The notes below the pieces were generated by a model, which worked only from the letters and a program-made list of their open reading frames with translations, was not told the DNA's origin and did not search any database. DNA of 64,000 nucleotides, from assembly GCA_032719365.1 (NCBI GenBank), contig CM064867.1:44479651-44543650 (forward strand), read 5' to 3'. Position numbers and translations under genes: made by a program. Positions 31,633 to 44,049 of the stretch are shown here, piece after piece; the stretch's first letter is position 1; each line of letters begins with the position of its first letter. Source of the stretch: Prinsepia uniflora (Eukaryota > Streptophyta > Magnoliopsida > Rosales > Rosaceae).

Positions 31633-34600
31633 AATTGGTATCAGAGCACTAGGTTGTTGATTCCTTTGCCAAGTCATGCCTCCGAAACGTAAGCCTCATG
31701 CGCGACCTGGCAATGAGATTTGTATACGAGGGTATATGAGACCTCGTGATCGTGATTGACCCTAGATTGGGGGTCAGATGTTAATCAGTGTACACTATAA
31801 CATACTAACTGTTAAACACCGATTTGTGTGGGTCCCGACAATGAATGAGCCCAGAGGCTAGAAAGGTAGCACAATTGGGCAGGTTGGACCCAGGATGAGA
31901 TTATTCTCAGTGAATTTCGTAAGTGGAATGTTTGTTAATGAATCTAGAATATGATGGGATATCCCTTAGGCCTTAGAAATCGTATCAGATGTGATTCACC
32001 AGTGGAATTTTCTCGGTGATCGGGTATGCCAATGATGGCATGGATGATTATTATGAGATTGGACTCAAAAGGAGTCAAGATTGGACTCGGGATGAGTCAT
32101 GGTGATGTGTTAGGGCTCGAGATGAGCCGTAAAGGTTGAAATATAACTATGGTTTTTGACACGGCCGACCTTTGATTGAGGAATATTTGGCACCTAGGAT
32201 GCCAAGAATTGGAATAGGGCCAGATACTGGTGAGTTATGAATTTATGGATTGGCATTATTTAACTCTGTTTACTAGACTTATAGGCTTGGATGAGTCATG
32301 TCAATTTCACTTTATGATTGGAAGTTTGGATAGACAACCGTAGTACACAAAAAATTGGACTTAGGAGATGGTCAAGTGCAGTGGGATGCCAGTTGGGTCC
32401 ACTGAGTGATAAAATGTGAAGGTTAAATTGTTCATGATTATAGGTCATCTGGTCACATCATAAAGAAAAGGGTATATCGATTGATAAAGTGATATGGCAC
32501 TGTTGGGGTGCAATGGAGCAAGGATTGGCTCCTGTACTGATGGTTCATGTGACAGGCGAGGGAAAGGTTGGTAGGCCCATGATGGACCGTAGGGGGGTGG
32601 TCAGTTGGGACCACATGCCCGAGGATTGCAGTCACATGGTAGGAGGCCTGAGTAGCCTCTGAAATGGTGATATGGATATGAGTTTGACCAGGACGTATGT
32701 ATTTGGTAGGTCTGAGTAGCCTCTGAAATGGTGATATGGATATGAGTTTGACCAGGACGTATGTATTTGGTAGGTCCTGGGCTATCCACTCTTCCATGTG
32801 TTGAGATTGTATATTGGACGGATATGGCGATGTCTTTGATTGGTTAAGGTATGGCAGTCGGTGAATTGACTGGAGCTATGGATGTGATAAAAGTGATAAT
32901 ACTATGTGGTAACCTTGGTAATTATATATGATAAAATTGGTAAGACCTAAGAGGGGTAGACCTATCGATGTGAGGCTACCTAGGATGATAGGTGTTATTC
33001 GCCTAGTGGCTGACTTGGGGTTTTCTTGGACTTGGATGATTTGGATGTAGTCCTTGGGATGGATTGATTAATGACTCGGGATACCTCTATCGAGTATGTC
33101 GATTAGAGAGTGATATGTGGAGTCCAGGATTACCAGAGGTTGTATTTTAGGAAGACTCGAGGATGTTACCCTCTAGAATGATATTGAACCTCACAATCGA
33201 CGGACTGTTGGTATGAGGTAATCAAAGTTTACAGGTTAGATGTGTGGCATATGTGATTAGTGTATGAGATGCCTAGTGATGATGGAAGATGTACGGATTT
33301 TTCAAAATATTTCCTGAGGTTTTGCCAAGATGAGAGATTGAGTTTATAATGAAGATCATGTTGAGTATACGAGTTATTTCTCGGACACCCTGGTATGTGG
33401 CACCTATGGGGTCCTAAGGACTGAAGGTGCAAGTACAGGACTTGGTAGACACGGGTTCATTAGGCCGAGTGTCGCCGTGGGGAACCCAGTGGTATTAAAG
33501 AGGACAAAGGGATGATGGTCTGAGCTTATATGTTGATTTTGGACAACTTAACAAGGTAAAAGTATGGGATAAGTATCCCTTATCACGAGTTACTGATTTG
33601 TGGTTCTGTTGAAACTATGTGATTATTGAGCCCATCGAGAGAGGCTAACATGGTGATGACTAACAGTCATGAGCAAAAGAGAAAAAAATATGATGTCCTG
33701 ATTTGATGTGGCTATGGTTCGTCAATGGTGAGCCAATGGTGATGCCTTTGGATGGGCAAATGAACCGGCCATGTTTGTGAGTGATGAGTCAGGTATTCTG
33801 ACCACATTTGGATGATGTAAGGTACCATGATTGATGATTGATTGGTGTATGTACGGATGGGCGTGTGATATATTGGACAGATGTATTGAATGCCCTAAGA
33901 GAAAAGAAAAATATGTGGTTGAATAAGTGTTAGGTCTGGTCGACCAGAGTAGGTCTATGAAACATATATTACGAACAGTCGGGATTAGTGTGAATCCCAG
34001 AATAAACAGATATATTGGCCAATGGAAACTGTCATGGGGAAACATGAGTTATTTTGAGTTTGATGGACCACAGAGGATTGTAGAGGGGTTCTATACAATG
34101 GTTCCCAGTTATGGTGATTGACTCGGAATAGGTCAGAGTTATTGGAAATGAGAACTGAAATAGAATGATTACAAGTGCAGAAACAGTGACTTATGTTCGA
34201 TGTGACCCTTTCCATGTGCATAGTGATATGTTCCTATGAGATTTGGGATTTGGTGAGGTGTGCTTTGGTAGCATAGGGCTGGACTGGCCGATGCTAACTG
34301 AACCCTCAGGAGTTTTATTTTCCTTGCATGATTTGGTAGTGACTATTGTGACCCATGGATCGAGTATGCAGAGGTCATACCTCTAGGAAGGCATGGATGA
34401 GTACTGTATTAACCATCAGGATTAAAAGTGATTAATAAACAGAAAGGCTGAATGTGTGATGAGGCGATGGTCGGGATACATTGAGATTAAGACCGCATTG
34501 ACGGGTCAGGTATCACTCGCGGGGAGGCTAATAAGATAGCCGGTCGAGAATTGGTATGTTTGGTAACGTAAGGATATGTGAAATCCTATTAGTAGTGGAA

Positions 34601-35281
34601 CTCCATAGGATTGGAGTGGCACATGATTTTTGACCATTTGGCCTATTGGGATCTAACTACAGGATCATACTTGGTGTATGGTGTTGGATGGAGTCGAGGT
34701 TAAAGGAATGGATATGCTTTGCGATATCGTATGAATGATCGTACTGAGTGCCAGTTATTGGCAGGAGGTAGATATCAGTGAGGCCTATGATGATAAAAAC
34801 AACGAAAGGAAAGGTTCAATCCATGTTATTCAGTGACCCTGGAAAAAAGGAGTATGTAGTGATTGACTTCATGAGGGAAATGAGGTCTGGATTTATTGGA
34901 CCTTTTGAGGTTATTGGCCTGGTGGCATATGCGTGGTAAGTTAAGCCATTGTACCATGTCATGAGTGGATGACATGTGATTGAGCTAATGATACGAATAC
35001 TTGTGATTTTTGGATTATGTATACTAGGACGTTGAGCGAGGCTCCGTATCAAGAGTAAGCTTGGATATGACTGCCCGTGGGACAAAGGTTTACAGAGAAG
35101 ATTGTCTCGATATTGATCGAGGGATGAGGACTGATTTGTCTGATTTCTATCAGTTTGACTATGCTTTATATTCAGTTGAACCAGAAGGGTATGCGGTTGA
35201 TTATGTTTCTGGTTTACATACATATTCCTCGGAAGAACTATCGTGGTACTACTGATTGGAATTTCGAGGATGAAATTCTTT
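31633..35281 (+). pseudogene. Degenerate gag-pol of element F
   Basis: Fragments in different frames keep the family order. The gag start is ATG at 31676 (MPPKRKPHARPG). A protease remnant at 33029-33067 (DLDDLDVVLGMD) is followed by TGA where Trp is expected. An RT linker and fingers (LKVQVQDLVDTG, VSPWGT) lie at about 33422-33490. An integrase C-terminal GPF module is at 34883-34939 (RSGFIGPFEVIGLVAYAW). Between them there are many stops, frameshifts and losses: the YXDD box, RNase H and the integrase core are not recognisable. The PBS TGGTATCAGAGC is at 31636-31647. This was once an autonomous relative of A or E. Confidence 0.8.
31636..31647 (+). other. Primer-binding site of element F (tRNA-iMet)
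   Basis: TGGTATCAGAGC three bases after the LTR end CCTGTCA. Confidence 0.92.
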
Positions 35282-35294
35282 AAGGGGGGAAGGT
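35282..35294 (+). other. Polypurine tract of element F
   Basis: AAGGGGGGAAGGT, the same as in A, directly before the 3' LTR. Confidence 0.85.
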
Positions 35295-36897
35295 TGCGAC
35301 GACTCGGAAATTCGAAAAAGTAAAATTTGGAAAATTTGAAGGAAATGACGATTTTGCCCTTGGAAATGGGCGAATAGTTGACTTTTGGTTCGAACGGTCA
35401 AACGGACTTTAACCGATGACTGTGACATGGTTCGGGACTTTTTGATCTAGACCGTGTTTGGACTTTCCGTAAGTACCGTTGGATAGGTCTCGAGACGCTG
35501 AGTCCGTAGACAGGCGACACGCGTCAATCAGAGTTCCGACGACCAAGTTACGAGTCTAGGAGTGTGAAAGGCATTTTGGTAATTTGTAAGAAGGGAAAAA
35601 TGGTAATTTGAGTTGGGAGGTTAAATGGCTGATGTTGAGATTATGTTAAACCAATTTTGGACACCTCTGCTGGTTGAATTGGGCGTGGGATTGCCACATA
35701 GTGACATTTGTCACTTTAATCAGATGATTAGTGGCTGTGAACGTGTATAATTTGGCAGTGTGAAGGTTTAAAACTGACAACAAGTCGTGTGTGTGGGGGT
35801 TGGAAAATTAGAGCATAAACTCAAGTGACAATTGAATCCTCAGTCTGAAATTGTGAGAAATTAATGGAATTCAGAGAGAAAAACGAAAGGACAGTGAAGG
35901 ATGAATGATGGGCTTCGAACCTAGTTGTACCCAGACTGAAAAACTCGAAAACCAAACCTTCATTAAATTTTGAATTCTGGTTTGTGTTATTAATTGGTGG
36001 AAACAAATGTTTGGGTGAGCTTATTGGACCTTAGACGAGTTGAATGATATCAAAATCGAAGAGAGTTGATCAAGAATTGATCAAGAAATGGACCCGCGAC
36101 ATTTTGGAAATATCGCGGCAGAGTTCCGGTAATTGGAGGTAAAATATTTCGAAATTGAGTTCAAAAACATCTTTAAAATGATGCTACGATGTTGTCTGAC
36201 TAATTAATTGAAGGATTGAATGATGAATTGATGAACTCGGACGATGAACATCCTTCAAAAGTTTGTATTAAGTTGGATTAGTTTAGGCCAACTATGGATG
36301 TAATTGATTCCACAGAACCTTAATTAGTATTAAACCGATGAGATTAGACGTTGTAATTGGTGAAAATTATGCAGAATTGATGGATTTCTGAACGGGTTGC
36401 ATCGCGGGTTGCAGGAGAACTCACGCACATGAAGACAACCCGATCGAGAAGATGAACAGTGCAATGTTATTGTAGCAGGCGTGTGAACTCACGCTCAGCC
36501 AATCATGGAGGCGCATGAGGGCGCGTGGTGGCTTATCTCGAGGTGAGGTCAACATGACTTTTGTCCTGTTTAATGTAACAAACATTTTGGCATTGGTTTC
36601 GAGGAAATCGGACACCGTTTCGATATTGTTTCGAGGGTCCGATGGTTTATGTTACGTTTAAAATACGTATTTAAATCCCGAAAAAATTGGGGAAAACTAT
36701 GGGAGGTATATTGAGATGTTAGTGACCTTTGATAATGATTTTGGACAGGAACGGTGATTTCCGGAATTTACGGAAAAACGTGCAGCTCGGAAAGCAAGCG
36801 ATATGGATGGTGTGTGAGTGGACTTTTGTTTTCTACCCAGAATGCATGCATATATGTTTTAAATGCTTTATAATATGATTTGAAATGATTTGCCATG

Positions 36898-36902
36898 ATT
36901 GA
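36898..36902. repeat. Left TSD of Cassandra (ATTGA)
   Basis: Matches 38437-38441 exactly. Confidence 0.9.
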
Positions 36903-37839
36903 TGTAAAACCCGTGTCCTGGAGGGAACGGTGAACAATCCCACATTCCTGCTAGGGGGAATGGTCTAGGAGAGGATGGTGGTGTGCCTTAAAGGTGTAGG
37001 CACACACCTATCTAACGCTAGGCCTTCTGGGAGCTCACTGGCTTTGGATTCCGAGGGAACTTCAAAGTTAAGCGAGTGGAGGCTGGTGCAATCCCATGAT
37101 GGGTGACCCACTGGGTAGTTGCACCGTGAGCTCCCAGGAACAAAACCTTGCGGGCGCAGGTGTGCCCAAAGAGGACAATATAGTGTTAGGTAGAGGGTGC
37201 CGCTGCGCAACTCTGATCTAAACTAGGCCTTCTGGGAGCTCACTGGATTTGGATTCCGGGGGAACTCCAAAGTTAAGCGAGTGGAGGCTGGTGCAATCCC
37301 ATGATAGGTGACCCACTGGGAAGTTGCACCGTGTGCTCCTAGGAACAAAACCTTGCGGGCGCAAGTGTGCCCAAAGAGGACAATATAGGGTTAGGTAGAG
37401 GGAGCCGCTGCGCAACTCTGATCTAAACTAGGCCTTCTGGGAGCTCACTGGCTTTGGATTCCGGGGGAACTCCAAAGTTAAGCGAGTGGAGGCTGGTGCA
37501 ATCCCATAATAGGTGACCCACTGGGAAGTTGCACCGTGAGCTCCCAGGAATAAAACCTTGCTGGCGCAAGTGTGCCCAAAGAGGACAATATAGGGTTAGA
37601 TAGAGGGTGCCGTTGCGCAACTCTGATCTAAACTAGGCCTTTTGGGAGCTCAAGTGGCTTTGGGGGGGATTGGAACCCCAAAGTTAAGCGAGTTGAGGCT
37701 GGTGCAATTCCATGATGGGTGACCCCCTGGAAAGTTGCACCATGATCTCCCGAAAACAAAACCGTGAGGGCGAGGCCCAAAGCGTACAATATAGTGCTAG
37801 ATGAGTCGGGTCCTAACCGAGGAGGGTCGGGTCCTGACA
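36903..37839 (+). repeat. Cassandra LTR1, with four 5S-like units
   Basis: Units start at GGCCTTCTGGG near 37021, 37226, 37431 and GGCCTTTTGGG at 37636, a strict 205-bp period. The fourth is the divergent type, with a GGGGGGGATTGGAAC-like block. Confidence 0.92.
37027..37137 (+). repeat. 5S-rRNA-like unit (first of four in LTR1)
   Basis: 111 nt bounded by CTGGGAGCTCAC and GTGAGCTCCCAG, a perfect 12-bp terminal stem placed like helix I of 5S rRNA. Inside are AAAGTTAAGCGAG (A-box region) and ATGGGTGACCCACTGGG (C-box region) of the 5S internal promoter. The sequence is too diverged elsewhere to be a working 5S gene. Confidence 0.85.
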
Positions 37840-37842
37840 ATT

Positions 37843-37854
37843 TGGTATCAGAGC
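37843..37854 (+). other. Cassandra primer-binding site (tRNA-iMet)
   Basis: TGGTATCAGAGC three bases after LTR1. Confidence 0.92.
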
Positions 37855-37898
37855 CAGACCCCGATCGGGAAGTGTGCCAGCGAGGACGCTGGGCCCTA

Positions 37899-37909
37899 AG
37901 GGGGTGGAT
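37899..37909 (+). other. Cassandra polypurine tract
   Basis: AGGGGGTGGAT just before LTR2 (TGTAAGACCCG). Confidence 0.75.
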
Positions 37910-38436
37910 TGTAAGACCCGTGTCCTGGAGGGAACGGTGAACAATCCCACATTCCTGCGAGAGGGAATGGTCTGGGAGAAGATGGTGGTGTGCCTTAAAG
38001 GTGTAGGCACACACCTATCTAGCATTAGGCCTTCTGGGAGCTCACTGGCTTTGGATTCCGAGGGAACTCCAAAGTTAAGCGAGTGGAGGCTGGTGCAATC
38101 CCATGATGGGTGACCCACTGGGAAGTTGCACCGTGAGCTCCCTGGAACAAAACCTTGCGGGCGCAAGTGTGCCCAAAGAGGACAATATAGGGTTAGATAG
38201 AGGGTGCCGCTGCGCAACTCTGATCTAAACTAGGCCTTTTGGGAACTCAAGTGGCTTTTGGGGGGATTGGAACCCCAAAGTTAAGCGAGTTGAGGCTGGT
38301 GCAATTCCATGATGGGTGACCACCTGGGAAGTTGCACCATGAGCTCCCGAAAACAAAACCGGGAGGGCGAGGCCCAAAGCGGACAATATAGTGCTAGATG
38401 AGTCGGGTCCTGACCGAGGAGGGTCGGGTCCTGATA
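37910..38436 (+). repeat. Cassandra LTR2, with two 5S-like units
   Basis: Units at 38028 (regular type) and 38233 (divergent type), again 205 bp apart. It ends CCTGATA, a decayed CCTGACA. Confidence 0.92.
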
Positions 38437-38441
38437 ATTGA
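38437..38441. repeat. Right TSD of Cassandra (ATTGA)
   Basis: Matches 36898-36902. Confidence 0.9.
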
Positions 38442-39645
38442 TGTTTCCATATGATGATTTCCAGATTTTTGGGAATATTATATTATTTTATATGATTATG
38501 GGCACGATTTTCAAGAAAACTATGATATTGCTATTTTGGGCGAAGGCCCAGGATTTGAGATTGGTTTTGACTCAGATTATGAGTCAGAAAATGATTTGAT
38601 TTGTAATGTTTTCTGGATATATCTTATGGATTTATGTGAAAACAGCAACTGAGGTTGCGGTTACGCTGATTTGCGTGAAAGTGATATTTTTGGGCGTGAG
38701 ACCCAATGGAAATGTGATTTTGATTGGATTGGTATTTCCATGTGATTACATGATGATATAGATGGTTTTCAGATTTATGAAATAATCGGGACTCTAGTTT
38801 ATGGATTTTGTGGAAACTATGTTTTGGGCTGAGACCCTATGTTGAAAATGGTTTTGATTTCAAACGCAACTATTTTTCATTGGTTTTCATGATGATGCTA
38901 TGTTGTGGATATTAGGGCTTTTGGAGTGGAATATGTTTCCCCTGAAGTGCACCCTGGATTGTGGATATTAGGGCTTCCGGTTGGGAATGTGTTTCCCCGG
39001 AATGAACCTTGGAGATAACGCTCGCCTTCTGGATGGACGTGTTTGCCCCAGAGAGGTCACGTAGCACGGTCTGTTGTCGTGCAGCCGAGGGAGGCTCGAC
39101 TCAGATCTGATGTATTGGATTATATGGAGATCAGTCAGTGATGTGTTCACAACGATCTGGATATGTTGGCCGGTGACGTGTTCACAACGACGGATGGTGG
39201 GATTTTGAGCGGTCCTTGAGCCTATTGATTTGCACGCATTGCAGGGATAACATGACTATATGAGATTGGATATGAGTCTGGATATTGGAAATGTGTCCCC
39301 TGGTTTTATTGAGATTTGTGATTTATAAATATCTGTGCCCAGATATATTTTACTCATGATTTATGATATGCATACATGTTTGTGAAACTGGAGGGTAGGA
39401 ATGTATTTTGATAAATGTATTTCTAAAACTTTGTTTTTTCCACTCACACCTTTTCTATTTTATTGACCCTCTAGGTCGTGGCGCGATGCTCGAGGCTATT
39501 TGAGAGGTGGGGGCATGAGTAGGAACATGTACGGTTATCCCTTGTTTGGCAAGTGCTGAGGATAATTTCGGAACTTCAGTTGACTTGTCAGACGGGAGCA
39601 GGACCGGGAACGGTTATCTATGTCCTTCGGGGACGGGTCCTATCT

Positions 39646-40517
39646 AGTTGAATCAAGTATCGAAGTTTAAAATAGCACTTTGTTTTGTGTGAATATATGT
39701 TGAAATGATTTTCGTATGGTTTTCAAATGATCATTGGTGAGTTTTGGGGACTTTAAGTAAATTACGAGAATGACCATTTTTTACGGAAAACTATTCTACG
39801 ATACATTTTGCAAGGTTTTTACGAAAATTTTGATTGAGTTGAAATTCAATGTTTTTAAATGATGGTTTGATTTTTGGAGGAATGAATATATAAAATAATT
39901 TAAATATGTGCTAACCTAATATGGGTATGGGATAATGGTACAAGTATATCATGGCATGTTGCTAAGAATAATGTGTGAAAATGTGTGATGATGAATAATA
40001 CTAGATATGCATATGAGATGATGATGATGTTATGTTGACATATACTGATGATATGACATGAATTGTAATGAATACATATGATATGGCATGATGACACATG
40101 ATTGATGATGTTGAGCATATAATGATGATAATGACATAACGATGATGTTGAAATGATGCCATGATAATCGTATAATGGTATGATCCCATGACGACATGAT
40201 ATTAGATGATATATTGAAAATTTGATGATGACATGAAGATAATGATGATATATTTGATAACCTGATTATATGATTCCGTGATAAGATGATATGAGTTGAC
40301 ATGATGTTATGAGTTGTGTGTATGAGTTGATTGTGGACAACCTCCAACGTCAGGTAGGGCCCCTTTCCCGAGACTAGTGAGATATGAATAACCTTTAAGA
40401 CATCGAGTTAGGTTCATGTTCCTGAGTGCATGAGGTTTGTTAGCCTCGGACGTTTAGCTAGGCTCCGGTTCCTAAGACTGGTATGGGATACTGGCTCAGA
40501 CATCAATCAGGGCTCCG
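39646..40517 (+). repeat. Old repeat remnant between F and G
   Basis: 39720-39900 resembles LTR 3'-region sequence. 39990-40320 is rich in GATGAT/CATGATG words. 40347-40517 holds about 3.5 copies of a degenerate 50-55-bp repeat around TAGGCTCCGGTTCCTAAGAC. No gene. Probably a decayed LTR into which G inserted (left flank CTCCG). Confidence 0.5.
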
Positions 40518-43174
40518 TGTAACGACCCGTCCCAAATTATTGGGATTAATTAAGGATTAATGATGGATTAGCGAGACTAATCAGGGATTAGATGAGGATT
40601 AGCGGACGTTCAGAGTGAAATGACAATTTTTCCCCTAGAATGGGTGAAACGTTAACCTTTTGTTCAGGTGGTCAAATGAACATTTTCTAATGACTGTGAC
40701 GTAGTTCTGGACGTAACGAGTTCATAGACAGGTGGTACGTTCGATTCCGAAATTCGAGGAAGAAGTTATGACGATCGGAAGTTCGGGGGTATCTTGGTAA
40801 TTTGGTTGAAAAGGGGCCAACAGTTAACTTTTGACCCGGGAGGTCCGATGGCAAGGGGCCAAGAACTGTTACGTATATTGGGACGATACAAATCCGTAGA
40901 CAGGCGGCATGTCGAATTCGGACATTCGACGGAGAACTTACGGTTCACGAAAGTTCAAACGTACTATTGCATGTTTTACAAGACGGGAGACTTTTGGTAG
41001 CAAGTGGGGCCAAGATATTTTGGACAGGACCAATGGATGAGTGACAAGTGTCACCCATCCATTTCCCAGCCCAAAAAATTCATGCATATCGTCCATTTTT
41101 CTTTGTTCGACCATTTTCCCCATTACCAAACCCAAACTCGATCACCCTTCCACCCCAAATCCAAACCCTTCAACCCTTTGACCATGATTGAGACCAAAAG
41201 GATGAACTGAGGAGTTGAGGAAGGTGGTGACTGGCCAAGGCAGCGCCGTCGTGAATGGCGGAGGGCAATTCGAACTAAAGGTATCGATTTTAACCGATTT
41301 TCCCCATTTTTCAATTTTAATCATTATGGGCCTTTTTGGGTGATTGTAATGAGTTAAATAGGTTACTAGGGTCGTGTTAGGATGTTTTTAAGGAAGGTTG
41401 GAGGTTGAGGAACCCCTGGGGAAGTGTTGGAAATACCGAATAGTGAGAGCAAAGTTGGACCGATTGTGTTTTGTAGGTTTTAGAGGATTTGGTTCATAGG
41501 TTTAAGTTCTTAGGATCAAATTAGGAAGATTAGGATTGATTAGGAAGGAAAAAGATGAAAATTGGACCGTGTAGGAGCCTGGACCAGTCACGAAGGTCCA
41601 AGTTGTAGAGAAAACCAAACCGGCCGGTCCAACCAGTCGACTGAAGGAAGGAGATGACCCTGTGCAGTGGCGCGTGAAGCACATGCGCAGAGCCATCCCA
41701 GGGTGCGTGCAGGTGCATGGTGAGGAATTTGGGGGAACTTCCAACATTTGAAATCATCTATCCGATGTAACGAACATTTTGGGACTGGTTTTGAGTCGAT
41801 CAGACATCGTTTCGATATAGTTCGGGTTGTTCGAAGGTTTCGGTGCGCTTTAAAAATAGTTAAAAATCTCAGAAAATTACGGGGCTTCAGTGAGGGGTTA
41901 ATTAAGTAGTTAGTAACCCTCTAAAGTTATTTGGACAGGTTTGGAAACCCCGAAGATGACTGTTGGCCCGGGAAGGCGTACGGTGCGCTTATCGAGGCAG
42001 CAGCATGGACGGTCTGTGAGTGGACTTTCTTTCTGAAATCGATGCATGCATAAATGTTTTATATATGTTTTAATATATGTTTTGGGATACCTTGAGTGCA
42101 TTTTTTGTGTGTATTTACGTATGGGCACGTACGTTTTCGGTTTTCATGAAATGGTTTTGAAAAGGTAAAACCGGGCATGAGACCCATTTGGATTTGGTTT
42201 GATTCGGGCATGAGACCCTATTGATGACCTACAGGTCTGTGTCGTGGTCGTGACAGGTGTTGTGTGCATGGCGACGGACGACGTGACACTCACCTCTGGA
42301 TTGGGATACGTTCCTTCCGGAGAGGTCACGATGCACGTCCTGTTGTCGAGCAGCCGCTGGAGGCTCAACTTTGGAGTGCTAACGGTTTAGAGGATCGATT
42401 GGCGACATGTGCACCATGGTCTCGAGATGGTCGCGACAGTGATGTGTTCATGGCAACATACTAGGATTGTGAGTGGTCCTGGAGTGATGGTTGCACGCAT
42501 CGTTATGATCGGGATCGTGACTAACCCTGAGATATCGGACTCAATGCCCAGTTGATTTGAGTTCGGGCTCGATGCCCATTTATTGCGAAATCGGGCTAGA
42601 GGCCCTGTTGAGTCCTATGTTCGGGCTGGAGGCCCATTTGCTTTGTGTTATAGGGCGTGAGTCCCATTCTATGGTTTGCTATACTAGTATGTATATATCC
42701 TCCTTATGAGCTTATTCATTGGTCTCCTCCAGACGTCGACCTGGAGAGTCACGATCCACATACTAGAGTGGGTATCCCCATAGGGATCCCATTTCAGGAG
42801 TGGGCGTTATGATGTGGTCCCGGACCAGATTCCGGAGAGATGATCGGACTAGGTCCAAAGATAGAGCCTCCCAAATGGAGAATTCCTGGGAGAAGACACG
42901 GAGTGAGACCCCGAGTAGTATGCATACTTATATATATAGAGAAATCGTGACATATATCGGGGATGTGTGCCACGAGTTGGCACCTTCTCTGGAAGTGCCT
43001 AGGATGGGTTATATATGTATATATGTATATGTGTATGAGTTTTCACTAAGACGGCTTTGGGTTGAGACCCACGCGTATTGGTTTTGGGCTGAAAACCATA
43101 TGAGCTGGTTTTGGGACGAGTTCCCATGTGTTTTGGTTTGGGATGAAGTCCCATGTATTGATTAACGGATTTCG
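40518..43174 (+). repeat. LTR G, interrupted by element H
   Basis: Starts TGTAACGACCCGTCCC. Modules in order: TGACGT inverted-repeat variant (about 40697), the second U3 module (about 40890), TGACA palindrome (41036-41061), TGTAACGAACATTTTGGGAC (about 41766), GTGAGTGGAC (42016-42025), a GGTCACGATGCACG block (about 42325) and GAGGCCC mini-repeats (42530-42660). It stops where H begins; the remainder is not in the window. Confidence 0.8.
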
Positions 43175-44049
43175 TGTAATGACCCGGCCCGAATTAGCGG
43201 GATTAATTAAGGATTGATGATGGATTAGCGAGACTAATCGGGGATTAGACGAGGATTAACAAACGATCAGGACGAAATGACGACTTTGCCCCTAGAATTC
43301 GCGAAATGTTAACTTTTCATTCAGTCGGTCAAATGGACTTTGGCCAATGAATGTCACGTAATTCGAGACATCAAGAGTTCATAGACAAGTGGCACGCCGA
43401 ATTCGGACGTTCGACGGAGAAGTTACGGTTCACGGATGTTCGAAGGAACTATTACACGAAGTTTGAGACGAAAGTTATTTGTCAGCAAGTGGGGCCCAAA
43501 TATTTTGGGGCAGACCCAATGGATGAATGACACTTGTCATCCATCCATTGTCCACACAAATTGTTTCATGCATATCAGCTCGCTTTCTTTGTTTTCTTCA
43601 TTCAAACCGATCGACCATTTCAAACCAATCCAAACCCTTGCCCCATATGATCATGTCTGAGGACCTAGAGAGTGATGGAGGGTCGTGAGGATGTTGGTAG
43701 CCGGCCAGGAGCAATACCGCCGTCGACGGTGGAGGACCCTTGTGCAAGGTTCGGGATGCCCGGAGGCGATGATTGGTCCGGGAGAGGCATATGGCACGAG
43801 TATCGAGGCGCGGCTTCGGACAGTCTGTGAGTGGACTTGTTTTATGAATTCGATGCATGCATAAATGTTTTATAGTTGTTTTAATACATGTTTTGTGATG
43901 CCATGAGTGCATTTGTTTGTGGTAGCCTAGGATTTACGCATTTGCACGTATTTCGAGATTTCTGGTTTTATACGATGCTTGTACGTGCTAGGTTTCCAAT
44001 GAGGGTTTAATGAATAGATTTTGGATTTAGAAATATGAAATCGGGCACG

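Larger units (their letters stand above)
36903..38436 (+). mobile_element. Cassandra-type TRIM with 5S-rRNA-like LTRs of unequal length
   Basis: Terminal-repeat retrotransposon in miniature. LTR1 is 937 bp (36903-37839), the interior only 70 bp (37840-37909), LTR2 527 bp (37910-38436). LTRs begin TGTAARACCCG and end GTCCTGAYA, with TSD ATTGA. The interior is a PBS and a polypurine tract joined by a short spacer (CAGCGAGGACGCTGG forms a hairpin). 5S-derived sequence inside the LTRs is the diagnostic of Cassandra. The LTR length difference is exactly two 205-bp 5S-bearing units. No protein is encoded; movement must rely on other elements. Confidence 0.92.
30609..39645 (+). mobile_element. Element F: decayed gag-pol LTR retrotransposon
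   Basis: 5' LTR (left end lost), PBS, a degenerate gag-pol interior, a polypurine tract and a 3' LTR interrupted by Cassandra. The LTR copies are clearly related but much more diverged than those of A or E, so F is older. Its left end is cut at the junction with N. Confidence 0.85.
35295..39645 (+). repeat. 3' LTR of element F, interrupted by Cassandra
   Basis: Begins TGCGACGACTCGG (a decayed TGTAACGAC) and ends near GACGGGTCCTATCT. Cassandra occupies 36903-38436. It contains GTGAGTGGAC at 36814-36823 and, after Cassandra, CCACTCAC at 39440-39447 followed by CCTCTAG|GTCG at 39474. Confidence 0.85.

Noticed and set aside
37628..38217. 128- and 134-codon minus-strand ORFs over the 5S-like units
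   Set aside because: They repeat with the 205-bp unit and read antisense through rRNA-derived sequence.
37027..38345. Genuine 5S rRNA gene cluster
   Set aside because: Units are flanked by LTR termini, PBS and polypurine tract, have only partial 5S identity and an altered helix I; this is Cassandra.
39990..40340. Coding region suggested by His/Ile/Ser-rich minus-strand ORFs (72-105 codons)
   Set aside because: Product of GATGAT/CATGATG simple sequence; low complexity in all frames.
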